64,000 nt of DNA from Oreocharis arfaki (Eukaryota > Chordata > Aves > Passeriformes > Paramythiidae), in NCBI GenBank assembly GCA_013398015.1, contig VZRR01011463.1, forward strand, positions 1,182,651 through 1,246,650. The letters are read 5' to 3'. The first letter of the stretch is position 1. Each line of letters begins with the position of its first letter. Shown here piece by piece: positions 13,101-25,131 of the stretch. Position numbers and translations under genes: made by a program. Below the pieces are notes generated by a model. That model ran no database searches, was not told the DNA's origin, and worked only from the letters and a program-made list of their open reading frames with translations.

Positions 13101-15579
13101 CTATTTTCTATTACTGTTTCCTTTATTGTAACATTACCTCCTGCCATTTCTGTGGTTAGATTTTCTTCATCATCTGCCCTGTGGAGGTGCCAGCAGTGCT
13201 GGGGGGCAGAGCTGAGATGCACTGGTGATGCATGAAGAATATGAAGAATTACAGTGACCACAGCAGCAGAAAGTATTCAAGCAATGAACTGCAAACTGCA
13301 GCTGGCAACAGTGGGATGCAGACTGGAGCAGGTGGACAGAAAAGTCCTCCTCTGTTAAGCAAAACAATGGAGTTCAGCCTGGGATGAACAGACAGACTCT
13401 CAAAATCCTTGAAGCAGCAGGTCCTGGGGCTGTGTAAAGAAGAGAGAAAATCTGAAGAACAGTGAAGATGAGAGGTAAGACAGAGCACTGTGCCCCAGCA
13501 GAGTTCATCTGGCTTCATCTGTCTCCCCCAGACCAGTAATTTAGGCAACACAGCCTGCTCTGTCGCTGTGAAAGTCATGATAAATAACCCCTTTTAAGCC
13601 TTCTCTGGTGAGTTTCTGACAGGGCAGCAGTGAAGGTTTGCTCCCTGACAAGTTCTCAGGCCTCCAGAGGGCTGGAAGGTGGCAGAGCAGGCACAGCTGA
13701 AGGCATTTATATGGGAGTTTCTGGCAGGGATTTTGTGGGCACATCACACTCAGGGAGCAGAGAGCTCACCAAGCTACTTGGAGGAGAATGGATGAAGAAT
13801 GTTTATTCAGCATTTTGACATGAAGCAATGTGGCAAAGACTAAAGAAACTTGTTGGCCAAGTCCAGCACCACTGTAGAATCTGTGTTTGCTCGCATGGAC
13901 TTATCATGAGCTTTGTGAAGTGTTTCAGCTTTGTCTCCGAGGCAGCTGCTGTGCAGAGGGACAGAGCATGGCTGAAGGTGGGGCTGTACCCTACTCCCTG
14001 CACAGGTGGGCAGGAGAGCATTAGCTACGGCTCCCCTCCACAGGGGGTGGGCTCCTGCCTGCACTCAGCACAGGAAAATGTTTCTTCTTGCTGGGATGGC
14101 AATAATCAGAACGCTGCTAGAGCCACGTGGTGATGGACGCCTGCCTGTCCACTCAGTGCTGAAGGACAAGCACACCACAATTTCTTTCATCCCAATATCA
14201 TCTTTCTGGGCGAGCAGCAGACCACGTTTAGTGGGATGCCAGGATGACTGATTCTGCCGGGGACTTCTAAGCACAAGCTCATTGCACGCCACGGCAGCTT
14301 GACACAGGACACTAGAAAGAAGAGCTAATTTTCGTACTTGGGGGCATAGACAATGTCACAGGTACCTGTCAGAAGCATAGAGAGCTGGGTACTGGGGGAA
14401 AGGAAATGTAGTTTCTGCCATAAGCCTGAAGCAATTCCATACTACTCACATCCTGTTTTTTTTCTCCCTGGTTATTGAACCAGTTATTGAGCTGCACCTA
14501 CCTTGGAAATCCTCGTCTGCTTTGCTACATTATTTGCTCTTTCACTCTCCCTGTGATAACACTGAAGATGGTAGGCAGCACTTCCCAGTACATATCTGCA
14601 ATTCCCTCTTCCTGCTGCTTCATTTTCAGACTGCTCCTTGGGCTGATTCCCAAGCCAGTCCTCAGGAAGGTCACCAGGGTCTCTCATAGCCCCATGTGCC
14701 CCGGGGTGGGCTTCCCACTCTGCTTTACCCTCCTCCCTCCGCCTCCAGCTTCTGCTGTCTTTGCTCAGAAAGCTGTTGTGGGGCTGGCAGCCACCGGGGG
14801 ACTGGTTGGGGTCCAGCAGGGATATGATGCAGCCCAAACATTTTTCACTTTGGATCTTGCCTCAGATTTTGGTTAGTCCTGCGACAGATTCAAGTCACTT
14901 CACCGATTTGCGTATACTGAACAACAAAGCTTTGCTTTTCCTTTACAGCCTGCTTTAGCTTAACTGCAGAAGAGTAAGAGCAAAACAAGCCATGAACTGC
15001 TCTTGCTGGGCAGAGCAGGGATGGCTGTGTCCATCACTTAGCAGGGGTGCTTGTCTGCAAAAGCTGTGCTGCTGGCAGACGGATGGGTGACTGGGATGTT
15101 CAGGGAACAATGGACACAGGATTGTCCAGAAAATGGCTGGTGCAGAGACGCTGCAGAGCAGTCGGTGCCATCGGTATGGCAGCGATAGCACAGTGCTGGC
15201 AGGGTTCACTGGCGAGTGCTGCCCTGCTCACAAGGTCTCCCTGCACAGACAGTACCATGACGGACAGGGATTCTGTTTCTTACCAGAGATGGAAAGATTA
15301 GGATTTCCAAAATGTCAGCATGTACACTCAGGACATTGAAGCACCTGTATGATGTGCACTCCCATCATACAGATGCATGTGACATACACAAAGAGAAAAA
15401 ACCCACATGATACTTCTGCGTGGTGCACAAAAATACGAACTTGGTAGAGATGTGCTGGGAAGTGACACGGTAGTCATGCTGTAGTCTCATATCTGGAGAA
15501 CCACTTCTCTTTTGCAATAGATGGAGTTGGTGGCAGTAGAGAGAAAAAAAATGCATGTTACAGATTAATAAGACACAGA
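7114..15579. other. Intergenic sequence downstream of ELOVL6, right part
   Basis: The stretches at about 10.5-11.6 kb, 12.1-12.5 kb and 13.9-15.2 kb are more GC-rich than the surroundings and produce overlapping open frames on both strands, typical of GC bias and not of genes. No splice-bounded exon with a family signature was recognised. No CR1 or LTR boundary was identified here. Confidence 0.5.
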
Positions 15580-15586
15580 GACAGAT

Positions 15587-15617
15587 TTTATTTTGAACCA
15601 AAAGTTAAAATTTTATT
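15587..15617 (-). terminator. Twin polyadenylation signals, candidate distal ELOVL6 3' end
   Basis: On the minus strand two AATAAA hexamers lie 25 bp apart (15617-15612 and 15592-15587). They are followed by TCTGTCTCTGTGTCTT, a U/GU-rich sequence of the kind bound by CstF downstream of cleavage sites. This is the best poly(A)-site arrangement found downstream of the ELOVL6 stop. Its use is inferred. Confidence 0.4.
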
Positions 15618-18600
15618 TGGAATATCAATATACCCCAAAAAAATAAAAATAAAAACTTCCTTTTATGTAATGAAATAGCCATTTGAAAATGGTAAAATAA
15701 AGATATTTATCATACTATTCTCTTCTAGTTATTGTACACATATTAAGGTTGTTTTTCTTTTTCTGAATATAAATCTAGCTTGAGCTTTAAGGCTCCAAAA
15801 AGCCTAAAGCATGTAGTGGCCCTTTTGAGAAAGCAGATAAGTCAATCAGAGCTGCATTTTTTCAGGAGACAGGCCTGTTTGAAGCTGCCCAGGACTGGAT
15901 AGAAGGGAAATTTCTCAGGAAGGTCACTGTTTCAGGGACGTATTATTTTATACCCATTGGGAAATACACTCTAACCCCTCTTCATGCAGCATTTTACATT
16001 ATGATGTCCTGGGGAGGGCCCTGGTTCCCCTTAGCTGTCAAGTTAATGTGCAGATCCAATCTTATTTGTGTTGGTACAGTTGATTTAATTTAAGAAATCA
16101 AATCCTACCCTGTGGTGTTTGCTCTGCTAGAAATTAAATCAGTAACAAGACCCTGGTGCTGCCTTTACGCCTGTAAGCAAAAGCCGGTGTATGGTGCACT
16201 GACTGCAATGGAGCGTTCACGAGAGCAGGATCAGGGACTTGTCCTTTAGCTCGCTTTTAATAAAATAAATGGAATGGAAAATGTACTGAAATAAAACAGT
16301 GCAAACCCACCGACAATTCTGAGTTACAACTCTTCCCTTGTAGGGGGCTCACTGATGCTAGGCTGGAAAATATGACCGAAGACCCACGTCAGAGGTGGGT
16401 AATGCCCCAGATGGTTCATGTCACCACTCAGCAAAAAGGGAATCTGGGACTTGCATCACCCTCTGCAACTGGGCTCCAGTGGGCTGAAGCAAAGCTACCT
16501 GAAGTCACTGGACATCTCACCAACAATCTCACTTTCAGCAGGTGTGAGAACAAGTCCTGAATTTATGCAGTATAGTCTGAAATAGGCTTTGATTTCTTCC
16601 TCGATCAAAGCCATCTTCCTTACTTCATGTCTGTGTTTATGGTTTCTATACAAAGATGTTCTACTTCTGCTTCTGGTTCTGAAGCACAAGACAGGCCACA
16701 ACTACTAGAGGTATTACACCACTAATGCATTATATCTGGTACTGCTTACAAAGGCTGCTGTTTCATGGTCACAATAATGGGTCTCTCACAATCCTTGCTG
16801 CCTGAAACCACCTGAATATTGATGCCTGAGGTACCATCATTTTCAACTAAAATGTCCCAAGCTTTTACTTTAAGGAGAAAATAATAAGATATATCCAGGA
16901 CCTGAACAATTTATCAGACCATGGGTGCTCCTCCAAAAAAATCCACAGAGCTACGCTGGCACTCAAGAAGCAACTGCCTAATTAACTTCTGCAGGAGGGA
17001 CCCCTACATGGAAGCCTTATTCCACCAGCCACCCCATCCTGGGCACCTGGCACTGTGCAGCCCACCGTCCTTCTACATTGCCTTCCCTCATCTTGGAAGG
17101 CAGTGAGTGTTCAGCTTGGAAATACTTTGTCCTCGGATATGGAAGAAATCTCCCTCTGTGCAACTTGTGCAATCTCTCTCCTGCAACTTGTGCTCAGTGT
17201 TTTATTCCCACTACCTTGCCTGGCTCTTTTGAGTGATTCCTTTTGCACACTTCAGCCCTTAACCTTCAAGTAAAACTTGCATCATTCTACTGTGAGATGC
17301 TGGTGAGAGGTCTCTTCTGGAGCCAGCTGCTCCTAGCTGGGTGTTATCAGTGAGCCCAGACATCAATCATTTGTGACTCTGTGTTACGGAAGGTCTGTAA
17401 GAACGAGGAGTTTCCTTCTCATCCCAGGCACAGTTTAAAGAGGCTGCAGCATTAGCCAAGCTTTTGTTCTTCCACTAACTAGTTGAAAATACTTTCCTTA
17501 TAGTGTTCCCTACACAGAAGTAGTGTTAAGGAAGAGCCAAATTCTGCTGGCAGCTGCCTAAGTGTAAATCCATACCGACCTTTCTGGTTTTATTTCAGTA
17601 CATTGGATTAATGCATCAAAACATAAAACACAGACTTTGACCCTGGTAGAGTGACCTCATCACCAGTGGAACTTTCCTGACTTTAACAGTGGATCCCATA
17701 ACAGCATTTCCAGCATCTCTCATGGCTGTCACAGGTCTCATAATGCTTGGTAAATTTATATAAAGTTTGAGTTCCCCATGGCATGTGTGAATGCAATAGA
17801 ATTACAGATTTCTTTAAAATAATTAGGGAAAAAAGGGTTCTGGTAGTGGACAGAAAAATCTGAAAATATGACTCCAAGACTCAAACCAGGGGAAGTAAGT
17901 AGGACCCAATCAGCTGTGCTGTGGCTCAAAGGTTGGAACAGCTGGAGTACTGCTGAGGTGTCATTAGGGTGGGCAAGCTCAGTGTTTAAGTATATGCAAG
18001 TGGGTTAAATGGGATGTCTAAATATGATGCATGAATGTTTTAGGTGGAAAAAAGTAAGGAAAACAATGTCAGTTGTTTTTCATCTTATTGTCAAATCCTT
18101 TAGTGCCAGTTACCACTTTTGTCTCCAGTGGAAAACGTCAGAGTAGAAGCCCAGTGGCACAGTAGGGCCATGGGACCTGTGTAAATGCGTGTGTGATGTT
18201 ACAATTTCTGAAGCAAATGGCAGTGTCACAGCCAGTTCCCAGGGTGACAATAAATGTTCCCTCATTTGTCACTGTACCTTACATGTCTGAGCCTGCTGCC
18301 CCGTTCCTACAAAGGTGCTTGTCTGCAGCCCTGCCTTTGGTGCTGAGCTCCCCCTGCACACCAGGGGTGCACCTGCACTGCCTGCTGAGGTCACTCGTGC
18401 TGCTGACTGCACTGGAGCTGCTTCCCAGGCAGCAGGGAGGCTGCCTCTCCCACACCCAGCCTTGTCTGGGAGGGCAGTGGGCATGGTGAGGAGCAGGTGC
18501 TGGGAACAGTGCAGAGGTACCCATGAGGGCTTTGGGAGATGGGGGAAGAGCAGGGCAATTTCTTGCTCTGCTGAAATCAGTGTTGGCATTGCCAGCATTG

Positions 18601-21073
18601 CCATCCAGCACCTAGAAAGGTGGGGTTTTAATCCTATGCAATTAAGGAAAACAGAGTATGAAAGAGGGGAGGTGGTTTGCAACCCACCCTGTTTTCGGCC
18701 CGTGGTAAACTTAGGCTGCAAGTCCTTGCCATGCTGTGATGTCACTTGTCATTCATAAAGCTTATGGGACTTAAGCCATGAGCCATAAGCCTCAAATTCG
18801 CAGGAGATGTGCAGGGCTCCTTCCCCTCTGCTCAGATAAAGGCAGTCAGGCACACCGGCTCTGTTCAAAGCACAGCAAAGCCTCCACTGACTTCAGAGAG
18901 TCCAAGATTTCTCCTCCAGCTTCAGGTCCAGACACTGGACCACTTTCAGCCCCTCTTCCTCCATCTGAGAGACTTAAGACACACAGGACTGAGGGTCTAA
19001 ATGGCACAATGGTGGGCTTCTACTAACACTCATCAGCTAATTAGAGTTGAGTTTAATTTTGCCTTTTCCACTCTTAACCAGTCTTCCTAACCCGCTTTTT
19101 AGCCAGGGCAAAATTAAACACGAGGAAAAAGGCCTATTCAGCACTATAATTATCTACTCCCAAGCTGTGTAACAAAATGGTTTACACATTTAATTGGTTT
19201 TGTCTAATATTTCCACGTATACAGTAGTCCTATTAATGAATATCATAGCTTCATTACTGCATATCACATTTTGCTATGTTTTGTACCATAAAATAATGTC
19301 AGCACATCAATAACTTAAATAACACAAATGTAAACTCATTTTCTGCTTGTTATAATTATGATTTTAGCCTGAAAAGGCATTTTGATTTGTAAGACCATTC
19401 ACATAATATGGAATGTAACTTTATTTGTTTTTCTTTTGAATATAATGAGACACCGAAAGCCCTTGTCATCTCTTAACAGGATACTAAAGCAGCTCTGTTT
19501 CATGAATGACAGCACAATTAAAGCTAAAAATCATACTTAAAAAAACCCCTTTGTACTGTACAATCTCAAATTAAAGCAAGAAAGATAATGACAATCTTTT
19601 GCATTAGCCAGGAAACGTGATTCTCTGCCACTGGGCTGTTTTTTCTTGTTGACAATTCACAGAATGTGTATATGGGTGTAGTTATAGGTGTGTGTATATT
19701 CTATGCAGAACAGCAGTCCCTATTTTGTTGATCTAGTTCTTCTAATTGTTTAGTTAAACTACCTAGCTGTTACAATTTAGAATACTACATTAACACATTT
19801 AACATCAAGTTTACATACTTGCGTCTTTGAAATACTAGGAACTTTTACACATTTTATTTGGCTTTGTAAGGACTGGAATATCACAGATAATGCAATCTAC
19901 TTGTCTTTGAAAGAATATGGCTGTTCTCAACTAACTCTCTAAGGTTCAGAGTGAAATACATTTCTCCTTATATCTGCAGCTGACTTCAGAGAAGAAAGAG
20001 TGTCTTCTTAAGCTGTCAGTCTGGTGTTACAGTACAGATTCTGCAGAGATATATATTTATTTAATGAAGGATAATTCTCTCTGGACTTTAGAGTCAAGCT
20101 GTTGCAGCAAAATTACTTCATTTAGACTAATTTTTTCTACACAAATCTCAAGAAAAACCTATTCCAAGTATGTTTTGTAGTAGTATCTCCACATGACCAG
20201 AGGAGGGCACTTTGAACATCTTTGCACTGCCCAGGAGGCAGATGCAGAAGCACAGTGATACCCAATGTTGCGCAGTCCTGCCACCTCTCCCAACTCAGGC
20301 AGGCATCCTTGTGTCTGCAAAAACACAGAATCCCGATCGTACCACAGGGCTGTGTTCTGAAAACAGTGGGCAGATAAATCACTCTCTTCTCGCTAACTGC
20401 GATTCCTTCTGATTTCCCCCATTTAATTCAGTGTTGCTGCGGGCTAAATTAAGAGCAATGGATAATTCCTAAAAATCTCGTGAGGGGAGTTGTCTCCCTC
20501 TCCTTCCTGAACATCCCTCCGCTATTAGCCCCTGGTAATTTAGCAAATATTGATTGATTTAACCCTCTATGACTTATCCTGCTGCAGAAATTCCTTGCCT
20601 TTAACTGAAAAATGCACTTGGAAAATGCACTCTCTGAGATATGTATTGCAACAGTGCATCTTTTCACATTAGACTCTTGTAAAAGTACTGCTCCTTTCCA
20701 CCTTCTGAGGGAGGTCACTCTGTGTCCCAGATCTGCTCTCCTGGCAGAGCACAGAGCAGAGCAATCAATCTCCTCTCTTTTCCATTCATAACCATAGTGT
20801 GGAGTTCAGCCAGTTTCCATGCAGGAAACATCTTTTTGGGCTTGATTTTGGCTAAAGGTATCAACCTGCTATGGAGAAGATTTTAATTCTGCAATCTTGT
20901 TATTATAGACAGATTTTTTTGTCACCTCTGCTCTTTTTTTTTTGTTTAATGCAGAGAAATTATTAGAAAGGATTTAGAAACCTTTTTTTTTAAAAAATAA
21001 AAGTCTCTCCTCCACCTTGGGGAAACACACTGCTTATTTAATGTACTTTTCCTCCCCCCTTAACATTATTCCA

Positions 21074-21136
21074 TTTCTCTTTTCTTCTCTTTTTTTCTCT
21101 CCTTTTTTCCTCTTCTTTCTTTTCTCCTTCTTTTCT
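21074..21136 (+). repeat. 63-nt uninterrupted polypyrimidine tract (polypurine on the ELOVL6 sense strand)
   Basis: Every base from 21074 to 21136 is C or T, immediately followed by AG (21137-21138). On the plus strand it looks like a very strong 3' splice site, with a GTACAA donor-like sequence nine bases further on. On the ELOVL6 sense strand it is a GA-rich run about 240 nt past the stop codon, within the 3'UTR. Confidence 0.85.
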
Positions 21137-21374
21137 AGAGCAGACAGGTACAAGAAGGAAGTTGTCTTTCATCAGCAGTCCTTTGAGATAGAGTAGAATT
21201 CAGTGAGTCCTCACCATGATAGGATCATAAACTTACTGGGTTAAACCACGCTAACTTTCCCTAAGCTGCCAAGTTTTAGCTGCACCATACATATATGTGT
21301 TTCCTTGTGCCTTTTTTTTTCTTATAATTTTGTTTTTCTTGATGACCCTGAGCTATGGCTTCTCGCTTCTACCA

Positions 21375-21799
21375 CTAGTCAACCTTCCTTTCTTTTCTGG
21401 TTTTGCCAATATAGGCCTCAAAGAAAAAATGGCAGAAGAGCACAAAGTAGCTGAGGTACATGAGAGAGGACCAGATGATGTTCTGCACGTGGGAATGGCA
21501 CTGGCCCTGCTGCATCCAGGAGAAGACCAGGTAATTGATCACGCAACCGATCAACATCTGAGTGATCTGCGACAAGGTGATGAACATGGCAAACTTGCGC
21601 GAGACCCTGAAGCCAGCAGCCCGCAAGGCATAGTACGAGTACATGACGGCGTGTACTCCGTAGTTCATGGTCATGAACCAGCCACCGCCAGCCACCATGT
21701 CCTTGTAGGAATACCAAGAGTAAAGTAACACAGTAATGTGATGGTACCAGTGTAAGAAGATGAGCTTCTGCTTCCTAAGAATAATGAATATTGTATCAC
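21375..21799 (-). CDS. ELOVL6: ELOVL6 terminal coding exon (fatty acid elongase 6, C-terminal 141 residues)
   Basis: Seen: the frame opens after the acceptor tttttactacag|G (AG at 21801-21800). Its first two bases complete a Gly codon begun by the upstream exon, and it ends at TAG (21377-21375). It carries the ELO-family histidine box HWYHH (about residues 141-145 of the full protein), then YSWYSYKDM, NYGVHAVMYSYY and SQITQMLIG, plus several hydrophobic membrane spans. The C-terminus is basic and ends in RKVD. Known of the family: this multi-span ER membrane enzyme condenses C12-C16 acyl-CoA with malonyl-CoA, the first and rate-limiting step of elongation (palmitate to stearate). The HxxHH box is catalytic. 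Length and end position match mammalian ELOVL6 exactly. A few substitutions relative to the human protein (for example SWMQQGQ, and a different last six residues) suggest a bird orthologue. No frameshift or premature stop is present, so the exon looks functional. Confidence 0.97.
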
Positions 21800-23741
21800 C
21801 TGTAGTAAAAACAAAACACACAAAAAAAGAAGAGGGGAGGCAATGAGAAACATATCACACAATTCCATAATTATTGCAGTGCTCTCTTCCCTTTGCTGTT
21901 GCTGCAGTATACACTACTTTAGAGCATGAAATCCACCTCACCTCTAGATCTGAGAGCCTGTCTAATCCGAGAGCCAGTTTGGCCCCTAATCTCCATGCAA
22001 TCTTTAGAAAACCAATGCATCTACATTTTCCTGTATGGGTAACTCCATCTGGAAACTCCACAGGTTTACTTGGTAGCCCTTCACTGAAAACATTAACTAC
22101 AAAAGTCTGAGGTGACGGAGGTGGATGTACATGCATCATCTTTAACTGTGAGACTGTCCATCATATGCTGTGAGACTGGAAGAGAAATGCAGCTTGACAG
22201 AGAGCAGAAAACCCAGAGGACACAGCACAGTGTCCTCTGATTAAAATGTCTATGTGCAAACTGAACTCAGTTAAAATCACGAGAGCCTTTCGAGCTAATA
22301 CACAAAAAAGCTGTTGCATAGGCCACCTACCAAAAATTTAAAGAGATGCTTCCAGAAAGAAATTCGGGTTATGTTGAAACACACATCCCTTTTCTGCCAA
22401 TCCATCTTACTGTTGTAGAAAAGTATTATTCCTCTTTCTTGCTTTTTTTCTTCCTTCTGCTTCTTGTGATTGCAATGAGCATCTCAATTAGATATATGGA
22501 TATATATGTATGCTACTTGTTTTCCACTGTTATACACACATTGTTTCCAAAAGGATCCCTGAGATTTGAACCTGGGGACTTAGTTTGATGTATAAGTATC
22601 CCAGGAAATCTAAGTCATGAATATTAGTTATGGATGGAAGCAAAACTGCACTGTCTTCACAAGCTCTGTAATAAGCCATAATGCTACTGTTCACTTCATT
22701 AACTGCAAGATGTTGACTCATATTTTAATAAGTAATCATATGTTCAATTTATTGTTGCTGTGCAGTTCTAGCTGGTGTTCCTCAGTTTTAGCAACTACAT
22801 TTCTGTGGGTCTGCAGCAATTTAAGCAGCAGGAAACCAAGGGATTCTGACACAGCAAGGCAACTGGTGTCTGTCTCACTCTAGTTTTAATGCTGATGAAT
22901 CGCTGTCCTCTAATTTGCTGAATCAAATTACCTGCTGAAAGGTAAAGTCTTTTTTTTGCTGTACACCTGAACACAGTGAGAGCTGCAGTCCTTTGAGGTT
23001 TAATAAGGGCATCCTCCAAAATGAAAGCTGGTGGGCTGCTCCTTTCCATTAAAACAACCCTTTCTTACCCTAATAGGCCATGAATGAGAACATATGAAGA
23101 CTGACTTTCACGTTGGCTTTCATATGTATATCGTAAGTATCCTTACCAAGAAATGGCTGGAGAAATATAAGTTTATAAAAATCAGGACTGGAAAAACTAG
23201 GGATATTATGGGAAATTGGTTTCTACTCGGAGGAAGCAGACAGCCACAGATTTCAATGTCTAGGGAGGAAGCACCTTACTGTTTCTAATCGTACACTTAG
23301 ATGTGTATTCAAGAACAAAAGCTGCAGAATGCAGGCAGAGCCTGACTCAAAGCTTCTTGCTGACACAGCAGCTGTAGCCCACCCTCCACTTCTGTAGCCA
23401 CGGGGCGTGTGACTGCCGATTATGCCACTCCTATTTGCCTACAAGTAGCTCAGGAAGAGTTGTGGACCAGCTTGCTTTTACTTCTTGACTGCCCTGCTGT
23501 GCATAATGACTGCAGTTTATTCCCAGGCTGAGAAAGGTCTTATTCAACTGCACATCGATCTAACTTCAGCCAAGCTGAATTAACCACTAGAGACTAAAAC
23601 ATGTAGTTTGGGGTTGGTTATGCTTACTCAGTTTTTCTGAGACTTAAATGAGATTTTGACAGTGATGACACCCTTCTTGTGCTTCCTGAGAGAAAGAGAT
23701 ATATGAAAGATATGAGAGAAAGAGAGAGAGAGGGTACTCAC
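21800..23741 (-). other. ELOVL6: ELOVL6 intron between the 152-nt exon and the terminal exon
   Basis: A 1942-bp intron with GTGAGT donor and CTACAG acceptor. Apart from the CT-rich tract next to the donor, I see no repeat, RNA gene or conserved frame in it. The short open frames present on both strands have no recognisable content. Confidence 0.9.
23690..23731 (-). repeat. CT-rich (sense strand) tract next to the donor of the 152-nt ELOVL6 exon
   Basis: On the plus strand this reads as GAGAGAAAGAGAGAGAGAGG plus related GA-rich sequence. In the sense direction it gives CU repeats beginning about ten bases after the 5' splice site. CU-rich intronic tracts are binding sites for PTBP1 and TIA1-type splicing regulators, so an effect on exon inclusion is possible but unproven. 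Confidence 0.7.
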
Positions 23742-23893
23742 CTAGTTCAGGTGCTTTGCTTAGCACAAATGCATATGCCCAGAATTTGCTGACAGGTCCA
23801 ATGTAAAAACTCTGGTCACACACTGACTGTTTCAGGCCTTTGGTCATCAAAATGTACAGCATATAAGCACCAGTTCGAACAGCACCGAATATA
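23742..23893 (-). CDS. ELOVL6: ELOVL6 internal coding exon (152 nt)
   Basis: Seen: acceptor tgttttaaag|T (AG at 23895-23894) and donor CTAG|GTGAGT (GT at 23741-23740). The exon begins with the third base of a split Ser codon (AG|T) and ends with the first base of a split Gly codon (G|GT), so it joins its neighbours without breaking frame. The 50 whole codons read IFGAVRTGAYMLYILMTKGL, then KQSVCDQSFYIGPVSKFWAY, then AFVLSKAPEL. Known: this matches ELOVL6 between the second membrane span and the histidine-box exon; KxxExxDT, the ELO signature, straddles this exon end and the next start. The length is not a multiple of three, so skipping it would shift the frame and remove the catalytic histidines. 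The intronic side of its donor is unusually CT-rich (see separate entry). Confidence 0.96.
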
Positions 23894-25068
23894 CTTTAAA
23901 ACAAAAAGAGAAAATTAAGAACGGTCAGTGGGCATTTGAAATCTACATGCCATCACTTCAAATCATTATCAGGAAAAGGCCATTAACTGTGCTGAAATAG
24001 TAAGTTTGAGACAGCTTAAAAGCTGGAGAAACTCTGCTGGCTTCTAGGAAGTTACTCTGAACTCAGACTTGTAAACTGGACTGCAGCCACATCCCACGGT
24101 GAAAGTCTGGAATGGTAACATCAGTGTTTTTTATTTCATTACTACAGGAATGATCCTTCAGTTTTCAGGAGCAGGGAAACATCTGTTTCAGCTCAAAACA
24201 ACAGGCAGAGCTTTGATCCCGACGGCTGGGAAACTACAAAAAGAAGTTTGTAAAATGCTGTATTAGCAACACAATCAGGACCAATTCCGTCTTCTGGTTT
24301 CCTCAGAGTCTTCTCTCATCTCTCCCTGTATTTGTTACACCCACAGGAGCTCTGAGCACAGCCAAACACATGTAGGGCGCACAGATTTTGATGAGGAATC
24401 TCAGTCAGAGCCAGTGTTTTGGTGCACATGCTTGACTTCATCCCTCAACAGGTCATTGCAAACAGAGGAAACAAGTAGTTAAATCAAGCTGTAAACAGCA
24501 GATTCACCTTCACCTCATCAAAGTGAGATACAAGGTAACAGTGTAAATGAGAAACATCAAGAGATTTGTAACGGTATTAATTAGTGCAATTACAGAGGGG
24601 ATAGGTTGACATCCAGCTCATGTAAGGAACAAAGGCTTCTGTCTCACCAGCAAGGAGCTCTGCAGAAGGAAATGCCTGTTTTATGGCAAGAACATGCCTG
24701 CCCATTGTCTACCACTGTAGCTTGGTGGCCCTTCATAAGGTGTGATGAATACTGGGTGGAGGAAGTAGCTTTCAAAAACAAAGGAGCTAAGACAGACAAA
24801 ATCTATTTCGGGGTTGAATATATCTTACTTTATACCTACATCGTATGTACTCATCCCTCTACCCAGCTCTATCTTATCTCCCCTCTAACTTCTTTGTGAC
24901 GTTGACCTACCCTGGTTCCCACTCTGCCTCGTTGTCTTTTGGGACTATTACATGGCAGCAGGTAAAACAAGCCACCTAAAACTGGTGTATAAACACATGT
25001 GGGTAATGCAAGCTACCATGTATGCAAAATGTGTGAAAGAAGGAACACTTCCTCGAAGTTACAGATTC

Positions 25069-25131
25069 TCTGTTACTTGTCCTTGTCTTGTGAAGTCAGT
25101 ACTCTTTAATAAACATGTTTCAAAATCATTA
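25069..25131 (+). repeat. 63-bp repeat, copy 1
   Basis: This stretch is identical base for base to 31534-31596. It contains an AATAAA hexamer about 20 bases before its right end, like an mRNA or LTR 3' end, but has no poly(A) tail. Similarity stops sharply at both edges. Nature unknown. Confidence 0.9.

Larger units (their letters stand above)
15580..21374 (-). other. ELOVL6: Probable ELOVL6 3' untranslated region
   Basis: This is the sequence following the ELOVL6 stop codon in the sense direction. Seen: about 5.8 kb with no coding frame I can recognise, AT-rich between roughly 19.03 and 20.16 kb, many ATTTA-type motifs, and a polypurine run on the sense strand at 21136-21074. Several AATAAA hexamers occur on the minus strand: 20055 region, 19858-19853, 19425-19420, 17593-17588, and a close pair at 15617-15587 that I take as the distal end. 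Known: mammalian ELOVL6 transcripts carry a 3'UTR several kilobases long. Inference: the UTR reaches the distal pair, but an end at any of the proximal hexamers (as short as 1.3 kb) is possible without transcript data. Confidence 0.45.

Noticed and set aside
1..15579. EGF gene exons expected from mammalian synteny
   Set aside because: No six-cysteine EGF-like or LDLR YWTD pattern was seen on the plus strand, so the neighbour probably lies beyond the window.
18269..18758. Overlapping 147- to 158-codon frames on both strands
   Set aside because: Frames open on both strands of a GC-rich stretch in the probable 3'UTR reflect base composition. Neither translation resembles a protein family.
21297..21728. 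143-codon plus-strand frame overlapping the ELOVL6 terminal exon
   Set aside because: It is the antisense shadow of the real ELOVL6 exon and contains no family signature of its own.
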